NCBI GenBank assembly: GCA_037903355.1
Contig: JBAJFE010000037.1
Coordinates: forward strand, 372,001-436,000
DNA from: Trichuris trichiura
Taxonomy: Eukaryota > Nematoda > Enoplea > Trichinellida > Trichuridae
Direction: 5' to 3'
DNA length: 64,000 nt
Shown here: in pieces, positions 13,328-25,883 of the stretch
Layout: the number at the start of each line of letters is the position of its first letter
Numbering within the stretch: the stretch's first letter is position 1
Notes under the pieces: model-generated
What the model was told of the DNA's origin: nothing
What the model saw: the letters and a program-made list of their open reading frames with translations, nothing else
Databases searched by the model: none
Program-made: the position numbers and the translations under genes

Positions 13328-16300
13328 TTACCTTTCTGTTACAGAGCGCTTCGCCCGAGCGTTGGGCGACGGTAGATTGTGAAGAGAGCTAGTCTGGTCC
13401 TGCAGCCATCGAACTTGCGTTGCTGGACCATAACCTTTTTGATTTCTGGCAGCTATGCGAAATATAACAGCTGGCGGGGTGGAGGACATGTCCAAAAATG
13501 CTTGATCGACAGTCGGCAAACCGACAACACAACTTGAGTCTGGACCAATGTATACACGTACAAATGTTAACTGAGAATTTGGATCTGAAAACAGACGGGC
13601 TAAACAATGAACCATGACAATGATCAATGTTACTATTTGGTGAATTTTTGATTGCTAAATAAACTGAATACTCTGTAATTTCGCCAGCGCAATTCAACGG
13701 AGGCTCCCATTTCAGGTGCGCACCGTCCGAGCACCGCGTCACCCGTATGGAAGCGGGTGCACCGGGAAAACCCGGAACGCATGTCCTGAACGTGGAAAAC
13801 TCAGACCACGGACCACGACCACAAGCATTCAGAGCGGCAACACGAAATCTGTAGGCCACACCAGGCAACAGATCGACTTGAACCATGTTACTTTTCTGGC
13901 TTTCAAACAATTCAGGGTCCACGTGCTCCTGAAGAAATCGCTGAGCAACGATTAACAAGTGGGATAACAAAAATTCCAACCATCAGAGCTGCTTCCATTT
14001 GAGAATCTCTTGGAATGTAGTAGGAGGAGACAATGCAAGATGTTGTTTTAACCACTGCAGCAAAACACCAAGAAGCAATGTCCCAACGCATGGGTGCCAC
14101 TGCCGCAACCTTCGAACGTGAAAGGTAACCTACAGTTCGCGCGAGCTTAAATTCTACCACTGTCCAAAGTTGTCATCTTACCAGTTACACTTTTAAAGTT
14201 TTGTTCATCAGAATGGGCACCCGACTCAGTCTTTATTACTAAAGGATCATCGTTTCCAACCATGGGATCTTCAATTCCGAGAGAATCTGTGTCGCTTCGC
14301 GGTTTTTTCGCGCAACTTTGATCTTCGACATATCTGAACGTTTTCGAATCGTTGCTCGCATCGTCGGTGCATTGCTGCACTCTGTTCGCCAATTCTGCAT
14401 TCGCTACCTCCAAAACAGGAGGTTTATCGTAGATAGGCTCTTGAAACTAAAGTACGCAATTGGCAAAACGAAACCCAAATACACGCGAGGTGTTCATTGA
14501 GACCAACGCAACAAATTGATGAACAAATTCCTACCTCAACGTTTTCGTTTCCCGCACTAGACACAGTTGTAGTTGGATCGTTAGCAGTAGCAGAACACAC
14601 CTCCGGCGAAGACTTTTTCGTGCCAAGCAGACGGACAACATTGCCTGCCGAACCTGGCGAATTCTTGTTGGTCATCAGTATAAGCGTACGTCCATCGGCT
14701 GTTTTAATTTTCTGCAAAAACATATTACCGCATAATTGATCAAACAGAACCCAACGCTATTTTTATTGCCTCCTGAGTAATCAGATAAGTAAAAAAGAAA
14801 TTTCCCATTACGGTTCGGATAGGTAGGCTGCTCAAACAACCACTAATTAAAAATTAAGTTAATAAATTGCTTAAATCAGTAACAGCAGAATTCTTTAAGC
14901 GATCATAAACGCTTCAAGTTATCACCATTTAAGACAATCCACTATTTTGCAACTACTTAGCAACACTCAAAGTCATAGCTTTCGATTTTAGATCGCGGCA
15001 ATCCATTTCACCAAGAGAGTAACAGGTTAATGAGCGGAACACATTCTCAATAGATAAAAGCGGAGGAGCGCTATCTTGGCCCGCGAACCATACATCGAAT
15101 AGAAATTACCGGTGCTAAAATAGCGCCATCGCGCGTACGAACGATACGGAACATGGTAGCTTGTCCGACCTTCGCGCCACTGCCAACTCTCTGTCCATTG
15201 GCAGACGTGTGACCACCGAAACCTAGTCACAAAAGGATTACTGTACTGAAAATTAACGTTTAAAAAACGAACCGTCGTCTGCTGCTCGAAAACCAACAAC
15301 AGACGAGTTTCTCATCTTCAATTCCTACAAGCAATTATTAAAAAGGGCCTGTCGAACAAGTTCTAATAGCAGACATACTTGACCATTGCTGCTTCCACCT
15401 TCCAGATCTTCCGCAGTTGGTTCAGTTGAGTCGCATTTCTGCAACTGGAGCAAATACGCTTCCGCTAAAATGATCAAATAACAACGGCAATAAATTTGAA
15501 CAGCTCACTCACCAGTCGGCACGCCTTGCCAGCAAACTTCCAAAGAAGAGAATGTAGCCCTGCTCAACTGAACGCGCGGAGGGGCAGGTGGTTTCGCTGT
15601 TTCCAGAAACCACATGTCCTTACAGCACACTTGATTATTCCATGCTTTTCGGTATCCATCTCGACCAGACCAAATAAACAAACGAGAATTGATTGCTACG
15701 GCACTATGCCCAGCGCGAGCGCGTGGAACTGATTCATCAAAACATTCCGTCATCAACGATTCCCAATGAAGTGTATCTGTTTTTTTTAAACAATAGATTA
15801 TACGACAACCGAACTGCCACCTGGTCTTACCTAAACGAAGACATGCCAATGAATTGGTACATTTCCATTCCTTTTCACACTGAGTATTTCTGTTTTCATC
15901 TTCTCCGAGTGGAACCCATCCTCCAAAAACGTACATCCTTCAAAGAAAACGTTAGCAACAGGTTATTAAAAATAAACTTGTCATACTTGTTGCCAATTAT
16001 GTTTGCGGAATGTAGACTTCTGGGCTGTGGTGGAATACCGCCAATCTTCGGTGAATGCCACGTCATATTATCTATAGACTGCTTGTAAGGCAACACCAAC
16101 AGTGTATAAACAACTCAACTGATTTCCAAAATCCAAAGATCGCCAAGACGATGGCCACTCATGCCCCCATAAATGATCAGTTGCGGTTTGCCACCAGGAT
16201 CAAAGAAGCAGGCAGAATGGGATTCCCTTGGGGGAGGAGGATTACCGTAAACAAGAGGTATCTCCCAACGCAAACTGTTTGTGCCAAAACGCAAGTCAAG

Positions 16301-17401
16301 CGTGTACAAATCGTTTAGGTATCTGAATAGTGCTGACAGGTATTATAGGCACTTCAAAATGCGTTGCCAACCGTGGAAGATTAACTTTCGGGTCGTTGCT
16401 GTCGTTGGCCAAACCACCAAAAACGTAGATGGTGTGATTATTAACCAAAGTGAACGAGTGCCCCAATCTTGGGCACGGTGGACTACCTTCCTTAGGGTTG
16501 TGCGGCTCAAGACGACGCCATTCCCACTTAGACGCCTGCAATTAAACCCAGTTTCAAAACTATTACGTGAAAATATTACCGTCTACTGCAAGCTCACTTA
16601 AAAACGACTTTCTACGACGCATACAAAGACTGGATTAATAATGTAGTAACCTTTGTCTACAGCGAACTGCGGAAAGTAAATTAAGTAGGAGAGTGCTGCC
16701 ACCTTTATTCCAAGATGAAGCATTAAAAATCAGAGGTGACGTTTAAAGATACTTCAGCTTTAACGCATCATGAGAATTAAAGTTTACGATTAAATAAATT
16801 AAAATCTAACCCCACCTTTAACCGATTGAAATATTGCTGTTTGAACTTGAATACCTACAGTAAGAAGAATCACCAAGAACAGAATTGTGGTGTGCAAATT
16901 TTGCCTTTTGCTTCATTTAAACAAGAGAAAAAAACTTTTCAGTAACAGCAAAAGAAACGCAGCCATTATTTTCGACTTGCATAGTGTCCAGCCGCGATGA
17001 AACACATCGAGCCATTTACCTGAAGTTCGTACAGATGATTGCTGTAACGGCCAAACTCAACCATGCCACCAAAGAGTATAATGCGCGTCCCGTCGCACAT
17101 AATTCCGTATGCGGCGCAACCCGGGGGGATATCGCCGCGCACGGCGGGAACGAACCACTGATTGGTTACTGAAAAGTATAAAAGTCAGAATACACGCCCA
17201 ACCGGCAGGCATTACAAACTCACTAGTGTTATAGACATGCAATTCGTCCACAATGCCTTCGTTTCCACCGCCGAAAACTATCATCAGTTCCTTGATGGCA
17301 ACGGCGCGGTGACCGTGCCTCGGGCGAGGTGTTGGACCTGACGAGTTTATCACCTTTTTCCACTTGACAAACGTTGGTTGAATAGCTCGATGGGCTACCA
17401 T
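13328..17401 (-). CDS. hcf-1: HCF-1 ortholog (host cell factor, Kelch + FN3)
   Basis: Fifteen exons read leftward: 17401-17224, 17168-17020, 16535-16372, 16322-16120, 16071-15987, 15937-15831, 15776-15513, 15464-15379, 15324-15258, 15222-15110, 14711-14535, 14446-14182, 14129-13981, 13940-13634, 13584-13328; 856 aa. The Kelch propeller (about 1-383) is very close to animal HCF-1, for example [18 protein letters not shown] and [19 protein letters not shown]. The centre (about 384-619) is short, with KKPR as a possible NLS, and lacks the long THR-proteolysis repeats of vertebrate HCFC1, as in C. elegans HCF-1. Residues about 620-856 hold the paired FN3 module ([36 protein letters not shown]) and a basic tail. 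The protein is a nuclear scaffold linking transcription factors to SET1/MLL and Sin3/HDAC complexes. The start at 17401 aligns with known N-termini, although the frame stays open to 17557. Exon 9 (15258-15324) has no counterpart in the paralog and is the least certain exon. Confidence 0.93.
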
Positions 17402-20400
17402 TGTCGTCAAATAAGGATCCTGCAACATTAACAAAGATACAAGGCTTCCAAACCGGCGGACTATTCCAACCTCTGGTACAGTATTCCAACTATTGCTTGA
17501 TAGCCTGCTTATCATTATTGTTTTGGTAAATAGAGATTTCAACTGAACAATTTTCACCGTACACGACCGGCTACGTCTCCAAGCTTCTTCTCCTACAAAA
17601 TCAAAATGGGAAAGGTTGCATACGGTTCTGTACAGCGCCGTTTAGACACGAAACAATTATATAGTTTATCACGGTTTTCCTTCACGATCTGGCATTGGTA
17701 AAATCAAGTAATGAACCAAAGAAAAATACTAATTTCAAAAAAGTAAAAATTATACATCGGCTGGAGTGGTTCACCAAAAGTTTTTCGCTTAAAATAAATT
17801 TTTCCTTTTGTAACAACCGCCGCTACTGAAAAGATCGCGTATCGCGTAAATACAAATAAAATTTTTACCTTGGAACATTTAGGCGACTGCAAAAGAAGAA
17901 AATAAAATAAGCCATTCTTGCACTGATGATAAAAATTAAAACTTATCGTATTCGCTAGAAAAGTATCCCATAGTCAAATTAAAGCTTTACAAGTTGAATG
18001 AATTAAACTGGAAGCTCAAACTAAAAACGAACATTGTTAACATTGCACACGACATTTCATTTCTACTTTACCACCTGACTATCGCGGCTGACAGCATCGC
18101 TTAAAAACGATTCAGTACGCGCATTAAAATTGCAAAAAGAACTGTAAAAGCCATAATGGAATGCGCTTTTCAAAGCTGCATCAACAACGCCAATTGACTA
18201 AATACTGTGGGAGAGATTAGTTGTGTTCACCAAGCAGTAATGGTCCCTAAGAATCAAAAAAATTAGCCTAAGTACAGTACGCTATAGACAATGTATCGCG
18301 TAAGCATAAAATATACTGCAGTGGCAATGATTAAAAAGCAAAAATGTATTCAGAACAGTTAGTTTGTTCTTTAGTTATTTTCGCCTAAAGGAATATGCGG
18401 TTAGTTTGTAGAATAAACGGAATAGGGAAATTCTTGACTCCAGCTCTCTGAACGGTCTATAAATTATGAAGTAACAGCGTTAAAACCAAACGATAGCATT
18501 TGGTCAAAGTATTGACCATTCGAATTTGTTGCACATTCAAGGTTACTTATCTATACAACTTAAAAGTGGAACTTTGCAAACCCGTAATGCCTTTCATCGA
18601 TCGCAGATTCGGTTTAACGTGAGAGGCGAACTCTTTAAATTGCGCCTTCTAATAGCCAGTGGATAAGACTGAGACGTAAAACTGGCACCAGCATAAAACG
18701 ATCCCTTTTCTATGCAAAAGATTTGCCGCTTTACCGCCAGGTTGGCAGTGATGATCATGCTATTATTCTTTCTTTGAATGACTCCTTTAATGCAAAAACA
18801 TGTGCGCAGGAAAAGCAGTATCGCGAGCTTAAAGCGATTTAATTGTACAGTCATTATTTGCTGCAGGGAACTTTTTCAAAGTTAGAGTTCACTGAAAGAT
18901 GATTGGTTGGTTGACTTGAGTACTCTTTCTAGCCGGTGCCGCTGGCACAAACGTTTTTCACTGTTAATACATAATCCGCAGAGTCTGGATTTATTTTGTT
19001 TGAAGGCAATATAATTCAACGCCTACTGATCATGCTCCCGCGTTTAAAAAAACAGAGAACAGTCGAGCCTTAAAGCTGTTCACGGCTAGGCTAGAAACAA
19101 TTTACAATTGCCCAAATTTGATAAACACATCCGATCAGCGTTCACAAGCTAATGGCTACTTGGTCAATAGGCAATTCGATTTTTAAGTTTAAAGCAGGCA
19201 AATCAAGCTATTTCAAAAAGTCGGTTACATATTACTTATCTAGAAAATCAATCTTCAATGCCGTCAGTGCATTAGTTGAGACGTAGCACAATGAACACTT
19301 CATTTCACCTTAGACAAATACGTCTATCAGTCTTTCAATTGTATCACAAAGGACAGACCAATATAGAGAGAAATTCAACAACCATTACCGAACAGATCCT
19401 CCAGCGAAGGCGTCTATGACAAGTACACACCCATTTATGGTACTGTCGCTGCCTGCAAATTACATTTCCTTCCTTGTCCTTGCCAGGACAACATTAAAAA
19501 TGAAACTAGTAAATTCCCCTATCATGCGGCAAAAGTATCCTATGTCCTGTTGCATTCTAAACACGGATATTTATTTTACAGAGTTGTCCAGGCAGACCGC
19601 TGGTCTGACAGCGAATCTTCCCGTCTTATTGCAGACACGCAATCGGCAAGGTAGTCAACCTTTTCAAAAACACATTAATATCATTCACCACCAGCAAGAA
19701 GCTAGCCAATTCATTAGCACGACTTTCAAGGTAACTGACTACCTGTAAGTAACATTTAAACATTCTAGCGGTAAGGAATAACGGCAACCATTATTGTTCT
19801 TGCACATTTCATCCAGACTCATTAGGGGCTCGATGCCTTCTCATTTCGCCAGCAACATGCATATCGGTGTACTGCTGCGCGTGCTCTAGCAGCTGTTTTT
19901 CAAAACTGACATTCTGTACAAGCTAAACAATGATCCATGAAAATATTATGCTTAAAATGAAAATTGAATGTATCAGAGCTTTGGCAACTTTTAAAAAGAC
20001 AGTGCCCATTGCTACAGCAAATGGAACGTTGATTTAAGAATCACGAATTGTAAATTACGGGCGTACGAATGAATCCTACGAAAATAGGTACGGCCGCGAT
20101 TGCCATTCTTCATCGAGGGGAAACGGTGGCACGGGCACGAGAGGAATGAAGGAGGCCAAGTAAGATAGAGCTATCTGGGCACAACAGAAATTGGCAGAAA
20201 GACGCGTTTATTCTAACGTGCGGAGGAAAAAGTGATCTTAAAGGGAAGCTTAATCAAACAAAATGGCGGGAAAAGCAGCAGGGGAAGGGCAGGAATGGCG
20301 GGTAAAAAGTTAAGAAACTATGTACCACGCGGATGAAGATATCAATACGTCACGCTAACTGCTTTTGATGTGCAGGAAATATGTGTAATGGGTTCGGTCG

Positions 20401-21173
20401 ACAAAAGGCGTCATCTATCAGATTCTTGCCTTTTATATACATCCGTGACAATCAATATAGGCAATAGAACCATTGTCTTCAGGTTAACAACTGACACTGA
20501 TTTGACAAGATGCACATTGACTAGTTGGAAGATGAGATCTACAAACTGGCGCTTGAGTACTTAACAAAGTTATTGAAAGCGTAGCTAATATCTGCATTAA
20601 ACCATTCGTCGTGATTGATGAAAGTTAGCATTCTCAAAAGCAATGTCCCGTGTTGATTCACTGACCGTCTTTAAAATCAACTAACGCTAGAAGTGGAACG
20701 ATTTGCTTGCTGAAAGCTGAATCGTGACTCTATTAAATAAACAGTTCACTATCTCAGTTCTATCAAAAGATGAGAATTTGGTCTTTGGCTAACCATTCGT
20801 TGGGAAGAGTCATTCCATGCGCTCATTTCAACATTAAGGTTGGATAGAGAGAGAGCTGAAATGAACAAGCAAACATAATTACTTATTTAACTGTCTGACA
20901 TCAGAAGTAAAACTTGTTGATCAACATGTTTTAATGCAAAATATCGGTGATACAAGTGGGACATGTACGCGCTTACCTTGTACAAGCAGTTGAGATAATG
21001 CTTTTTGTGAGTCTTAGACGATAAAAGTTCAAATTGGACGCTGGATGTTTGCAGGGTATAACAACTTTCCTGCGTTTGCAAAGACTTCTTTTTTAAGCGC
21101 TCATGCATTATTAAAACAAGAGCTTGCATGTGCAATCGTCCAACCCGATATCAATTTCAAGCGTCACATCCAA
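17402..21173. other. Intergenic region, largely featureless
   Basis: About 3.8 kb upstream of hcf-1. The proximal part should be its promoter. One small secreted-peptide candidate (18594-18854, minus) is listed separately. An open frame of 110 codons at 19416-19748 has no family resemblance and is not annotated. No tRNA or repeat was recognised. Confidence 0.5.
18594..18854 (-). CDS. Small secreted basic peptide candidate
   Basis: This 86-codon single-exon frame starts at a real ATG (18854). Residues about 1-24 look like a signal peptide (a basic residue, then LAILLFLRTCFCIKG). The remainder is rich in Arg and Lys, with few cysteines. Its length is close to what chance allows, there is no recognisable family, and no poly(A) or splice support was seen. 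It is recorded as a candidate only. Confidence 0.2.
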   Translation of the reverse strand: MTVQLNRFKLAILLFLRTCFCIKGVIQRKNNSMIITANLAVKRQIFCIEKGSFYAGASFTSQSYPLAIRRRNLKSSPLTLNRICDR

Positions 21174-21500
21174 CTATCTTTGACATTGCGCTGTAGTAGA
21201 TTCTGGCACCGCAGAGTCCAAAGACTTTTCCTGGGATCCTTCAGTTAGCAAATAGATTTGGGGCTTCAGATTCATCTTGATGTGGTGCTCCCCTTTCTTG
21301 TCTGTTTCCAAGGAACAATCAGTCTGCTGCTGCTGCTGCAACTCAGTCGAACCTTCCGCTGTCTCCTCAAGTGACTGGGAAAGCTTGTCTTGATCACAGC
21401 TTTGCTCACCTTCGGCCGACGGCGGCCTTCCATGTTTGTCAATGGAACCCCGTTTCAGCAATTCCAGTTCATCAGCGGGCGTTCCCAACTTTTCGCTCAT
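21174..21500 (-). CDS. Hypothetical acidic, Gln-rich protein or first exon
   Basis: An open frame of 108 codons from an ATG at 21500. The composition is non-random: hydrophilic, acidic, with GTPADELELLKRGS near the N-terminus and a run of five Gln, typical of a disordered N-terminal exon. It may end at the stop at 21174, or splice onward from the possible donor within GCG|GTGCCAG near the end. I found no convincing downstream exon and do not recognise a family. Confidence 0.4.
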   Translation of the reverse strand: MSEKLGTPADELELLKRGSIDKHGRPPSAEGEQSCDQDKLSQSLEETAEGSTELQQQQQTDCSLETDKKGEHHIKMNLKPQIYLLTEGSQEKSLDSAVPESTTAQCQR

Positions 21501-23690
21501 TGTAAGACCGGCGAGGTGGAATGCTGAAAATGCGGATGATCAAAAATTAAGTAAAGTAAAAACTGCGTCTCTCAGGAAAACGGCACGACAACATGAGACC
21601 CACTCGTTCGTATTTCAGCTGAAAAGGGAGAATAAACCCATAGAGCAGCAAGCTAGGCTAAACGACTTGCCCTTCAATGGCTCATAGCGAAAAGTCACGA
21701 GCGAAACTCTTCAGCCTAAACGAAGAACAGATGCATCGCGACGCTGTTCTAAAAGAGTGCAATTATTTCCCCTGAGAGTTCGGGGGGTCCAATCGTTTCC
21801 GTGACTTCGATTCTAAACGAACAAACTAACAAATGAACCATGGTAAATAGCCATCTGCAAGCTATCCCAATGGACAGCCAATGCGACCAGTTTATTCACT
21901 TTATGATCGCTTCAAGCGACTTTTCTTGAATGGGCATCAACTACCATCAGTAGTACTCCTACGTGGCCAGCTTATCTTTCAACCGTGAGCGATTGGACCC
22001 CTCCCAGAAGCGCACCTTTTAAAACAGCTTTTCTATTTTCATTCACTGACGCTCAGCTAAGTTAACTGGACGAAAAATAAAAGTTGCCCTTCTTCACTTT
22101 TAACGCTATTGCTGCCGTTCCATTCAACCAAAAAGAATTTGCTATTTTAACCTTCGAACAAGCCGGTTGCAACTCTTTTCGAAAGAGATTTCCAATTGTA
22201 ATAGTAGGTGCTATTCATAGTTCAGCGACTTTAATACGGTAGCTGTGTCCCGTTGGTAAGCACAAAAAAAGGAAAAGAAAAAAGAACTTCCAGAGCTTTC
22301 GGGTCTGTCGCGACCCGTCGTCAGCGGTCATTACACAGATTTTGACCGCTGACGACGGGTCGCGACAGACCCGAAAGCTCTGGAAGTTCTTTTTTCTTTT
22401 CCTTTTTTTGTGCTTACCAACGGGACACAGCTACCGTATTAAAGTCGCTGAACTATGAAAACATACAGTCCCGTACCAAAACATCGCATTTTCAAGTAGG
22501 TGCTATTATACGTTCGACGACTTTCTTGGTCACTAAATGTTCACGCTTTAAAAATTAGCAAGTGGTAATTTGCACCACTTCGGCGCGCCTCTAACAGATG
22601 GCGAAAAACCGACAGTGAGGATAAGCGTGGAACCTATTTTGTCTTTAGTGATGAACAGCCAGAGGATGATAAACATCTGTCAACAACATGTGGAACATCA
22701 ATTTTGCCGAACAGGTCACTTTCTTGCAACTATGCCGTCTTGACGAAAGTAATTTACTTAAAAGGCGGATCGATAAGGCAATGAATTCGTTAACTTGTTG
22801 CATATATTAGGCCTAAGAAATCTTTGCAGTTACATGAAGGAATTTAGTTAGAGCAACAACGTTGAGTGCATAGTGATCAAAATGGTAATGCTGATTTCGG
22901 GGTAACGAACCCACGATTGGAGTAGCGTTTCAAGTTTCCTTTTATAATACCCATTCAAGAGACGGCTTGCGCACGCATGACGCTTTAAGCGGAAAGAATC
23001 ACTCCATCACGCGTTTGAATAATACGTCCAAGCCTTAAGTGAAGGCGGGTAAACCATCCGGATAAACCATCTCTGTTCATCGAAACGGAATGTTCACACT
23101 TACTGTTTTCGTCAAAGCAGACTAAAGGCAAGCTATCTACAATTAACTAAATTATTGAGTAGCTAAATCGCGTTTTCCGCAACGTCGGCTCAACGTTTGA
23201 AGAAAAGCTGTATGCATTTACAACTTTTGTGTCGCTGCTGCTACCGTTGCCGATTAGGGCATCAATTGTACTTGTTCCCACCTTCAGAAGGACACATTTA
23301 AGGTCAACATTACTTTTTGTTTACGTAAGGCAATGTCGCGGAAGTGCAATGCAGAGAAGACTAAGCGTAAGAGGATCCAAATCAATACTTACTACAAAAA
23401 GAGAAGAGAAGTACACCTACTCACAGATGCGATCAGTATAATAAAATTGGGCTTACAGGAACGCCTGTCTGATATGATCTCGGCGAATGCATGCACAGCT
23501 CTAAGAGATGGGCAAACGTTTTTTCATTTTCGAAGTCAATGCATGTCCTAACTACTTCAAAGGACGAACATGAGATAAGAAATAGCTGAAATCAAAGCAC
23601 TAAACAAGTAGCCAGTGCTAATTAGTTGAAAAATGTGAAGTGACGGAAATGATGTAGCAACTGTTTAAATGAAATAAGTGATGTTCGAAG
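21501..23690. other. Intergenic region with a large palindrome
   Basis: No supported gene. The main content is the perfect inverted repeat at 22214-22459 and a degenerate partial copy of its left junction at 22496-22526, both listed separately. Open frames at 23229-23551 overlap each other and look like chance. Confidence 0.5.
22214..22459. repeat. Perfect long palindrome (117-bp arms, 12-nt loop)
   Basis: Bases 22214-22330 are the exact reverse complement of 22343-22459, separated by the 12-nt loop TTACACAGATTT. I compared the arms base by base and found no mismatch, including the A/T homopolymer runs. Such a perfect fold-back could be a recently inserted hairpin MITE, a transcribed small-RNA hairpin precursor, or a fold-back artefact of sequencing or assembly. 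No open reading frame spans it. Confidence 0.9.
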
Positions 23691-23691
23691 T

Positions 23692-23760
23692 ACTGACCCG
23701 CGTTCGGCTATCCAATGGAAGATCAATGAAATTGGAGCGTGCAAAAGGAACTTCGTGCGC
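23692..23760. repeat. Degenerate dispersed repeat, copy 1
   Basis: This segment begins ACTGACCCGCGTTCG and resembles 25884-25951. The last 39 bases match at roughly four out of five positions, with a small gap in the first half. Its identity is unknown; a transposon fragment is likely. Confidence 0.4.
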
Positions 23761-24005
23761 CAACGGCCACAAGTAGCAGAAGCTCCCATGATTGCTAATG
23801 GAGAATAATTATCCGTTTAAGTTCAAAAAAAGATTTCACAATCATTTCACGTCGTTGTGCAACGTTTTACCTTCGCAACTAGGAAAAGATTTACGGGACG
23901 CGATGGGAAAACATAGCAGGAACTTTAAATTTCACGCTAAACCTAATATACGATAAATGATCCACCTCATTCTTGAAGCTACACTGTTTTTTCGGCTGTT
24001 AAATT

Positions 24006-24511
24006 TTAGCGATGGTTTGTGCTGTCATACTGACGCTGATGCGAAAAGTCGAGCAGGAAGTAAACTGCTGGATCACTTTGCTGGCCTCTACCTGTAGGGT
24101 AAACAGAGAGAACAATAGAAATATTACATAAAAAATATCCGCAGAAATATGGAGCATTTTCAATACATGCTGTCATCGCTTTACCGGACCACCTTTCTAA
24201 ACTGTCAAAGATGCAAAAGAGCAACAATGACAGACAAGGATGCTTGAAGGGATAGATGCAAGTAGGCGACCGGACAATCTCTATGGGCATAATTACATCC
24301 AATTCCGCTCCGCTGCGGCCCATTTCCACTTGTCAAACTCTGCCATTAGAAGCAATCGTTTTACTTGCTCCCCTGCGAACAAGAATTGTCGTTCCGGAAG
24401 ATCAATGCATTTGACGACGCCAAATAAAGCAAAAAAAGCTAATATGGACGCAATCACAACGTTTAGTCTATTACAAAGGGATGAAGAAATGCTGACCCGC
24501 AAACGACGCAT
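24006..24511 (-). CDS. Candidate small secreted protein, two exons
   Basis: Exon 1 (24511-24297) starts at an ATG and encodes a basic start followed by a strong hydrophobic signal-peptide core (VVIASILAFFALFGVVKC). Exon 2 (24087-24006) joins through a GT-AG intron of 209 nt with tandem acceptors, giving 98 aa. The mature part is short, has no cysteine after the signal peptide, contains one Lys-Arg pair and a W-x6-W stretch (WAAAERNW). These features would fit a peptide precursor, but there is no clear set of cleaved, amidated peptides. I recognise no family. The call rests on the signal peptide and one spliceable frame. Confidence 0.3.
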
Positions 24512-25883
24512 AAAGCTTACCAGTCGAATTAGCATGCCGACTATGCCTTGAGGTGAAGTTATGTTCTGATGGACAATGGACAGTATTCCAAAGCGGACCA
24601 CGGTGAACTGGCCGTTGTGGGGGAATGGCAGGTAGACGTGGAAATGGACGACTGCTACGGTGTACTACGGGGAAAATGTTTGAACAATCCATACTAGACG
24701 GAACATGAGAGGCAAATGAAGCTGCGACAATGATGCCACGCTAAGCTTGGCGGTTAGTGTTGCCAGCGATTGGCAAAAGCATTTGCCTTTCATGGCAACG
24801 GCTGCCTACTGAAAACTATGAAACCGCGTTGATTTGTCCTCATAGGTAAATGGTTGATTGCCGTTGAATGAAGAGTCCCGGAAAGCCTTCCGGGAAAATA
24901 AGATGCTAGAGAGGCGTAATCAACCTACCGCCCCCAATAACTAACTACTCAGTCTACTTCCAATGCATTCGGATGAGTTGTCCTTTATAGCAGATGGTTG
25001 CTGCTGATTAAGAGAACAGGGAACATTAAAAGACCACTTCACTTTCCTAGATTCGTTTAATATGTGCAACAACTAATTCATGAAACATCATCAAGACCAT
25101 ACCACTTACGAATGGTACATAGACGCTTAACAGTTATAAATTGGTTTTAAAGCCAAGCATGCACGCATTGCGCGACTAGCAAAACAATTTCCAAAATTGC
25201 AGAAAGCCACTCGCAACAAACGATACATAACTGCGTTGAGGTGAAAAAAGCTCAGAACAACGACAGTAGTTGCTAGCCATAGCTGGAACAAACGCTAAGC
25301 AATGATTGGAAAATTAAACCATTCCGCGAATAGAAGAATGTCTGTTTCTGCTAATGAAAAATTGACGAAATAGTTGAAACGTTAGACTGGCACAGGAAGA
25401 AAGATCACGGCATAGTCGAATATTTAAACAACTGCATGCACACGTGGGAGCTGACGGACTAATTGGACAATAATATAGGCAAAAAGATTTGCCAACGCCG
25501 CTAAAACTTTCGCATGGAAAAAGCAAAAAAAATTTGAACGAAAGTAGCTTCATCAGGCAATGAACAAAATGCATAGGCGTTGGTTGGCGGAATAGCGCAA
25601 ATTTAAACGATACATGCGGTTACGCGCATATTTTTTCACCGCTCCAAAAAGAACGTACTTTAATCTGGGTAGACTTTCTATTTTAAAAACTCATCCTATT
25701 TTCAAATGTTCTACACATTCTGACCGTCAATAATGCAATTATCGCTAAATTTGACTTGATAACTACGAGATACGTTGCAACTCAAATAACGCAGCAAACA
25801 AGCAGTCGTTGTTAGCCAATTGAAAAACACAAAACGCCTAAGGTGGGCAACAACCATCCAACTGAAAATTGTGAAGCGCGGCA

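Noticed and set aside
24876..24895. 8-bp hairpin TCCCGGAA...TTCCGGGA
   Set aside because: Short stems of this size are expected by chance and there is no adjacent gene end to make it a terminator or processing site.
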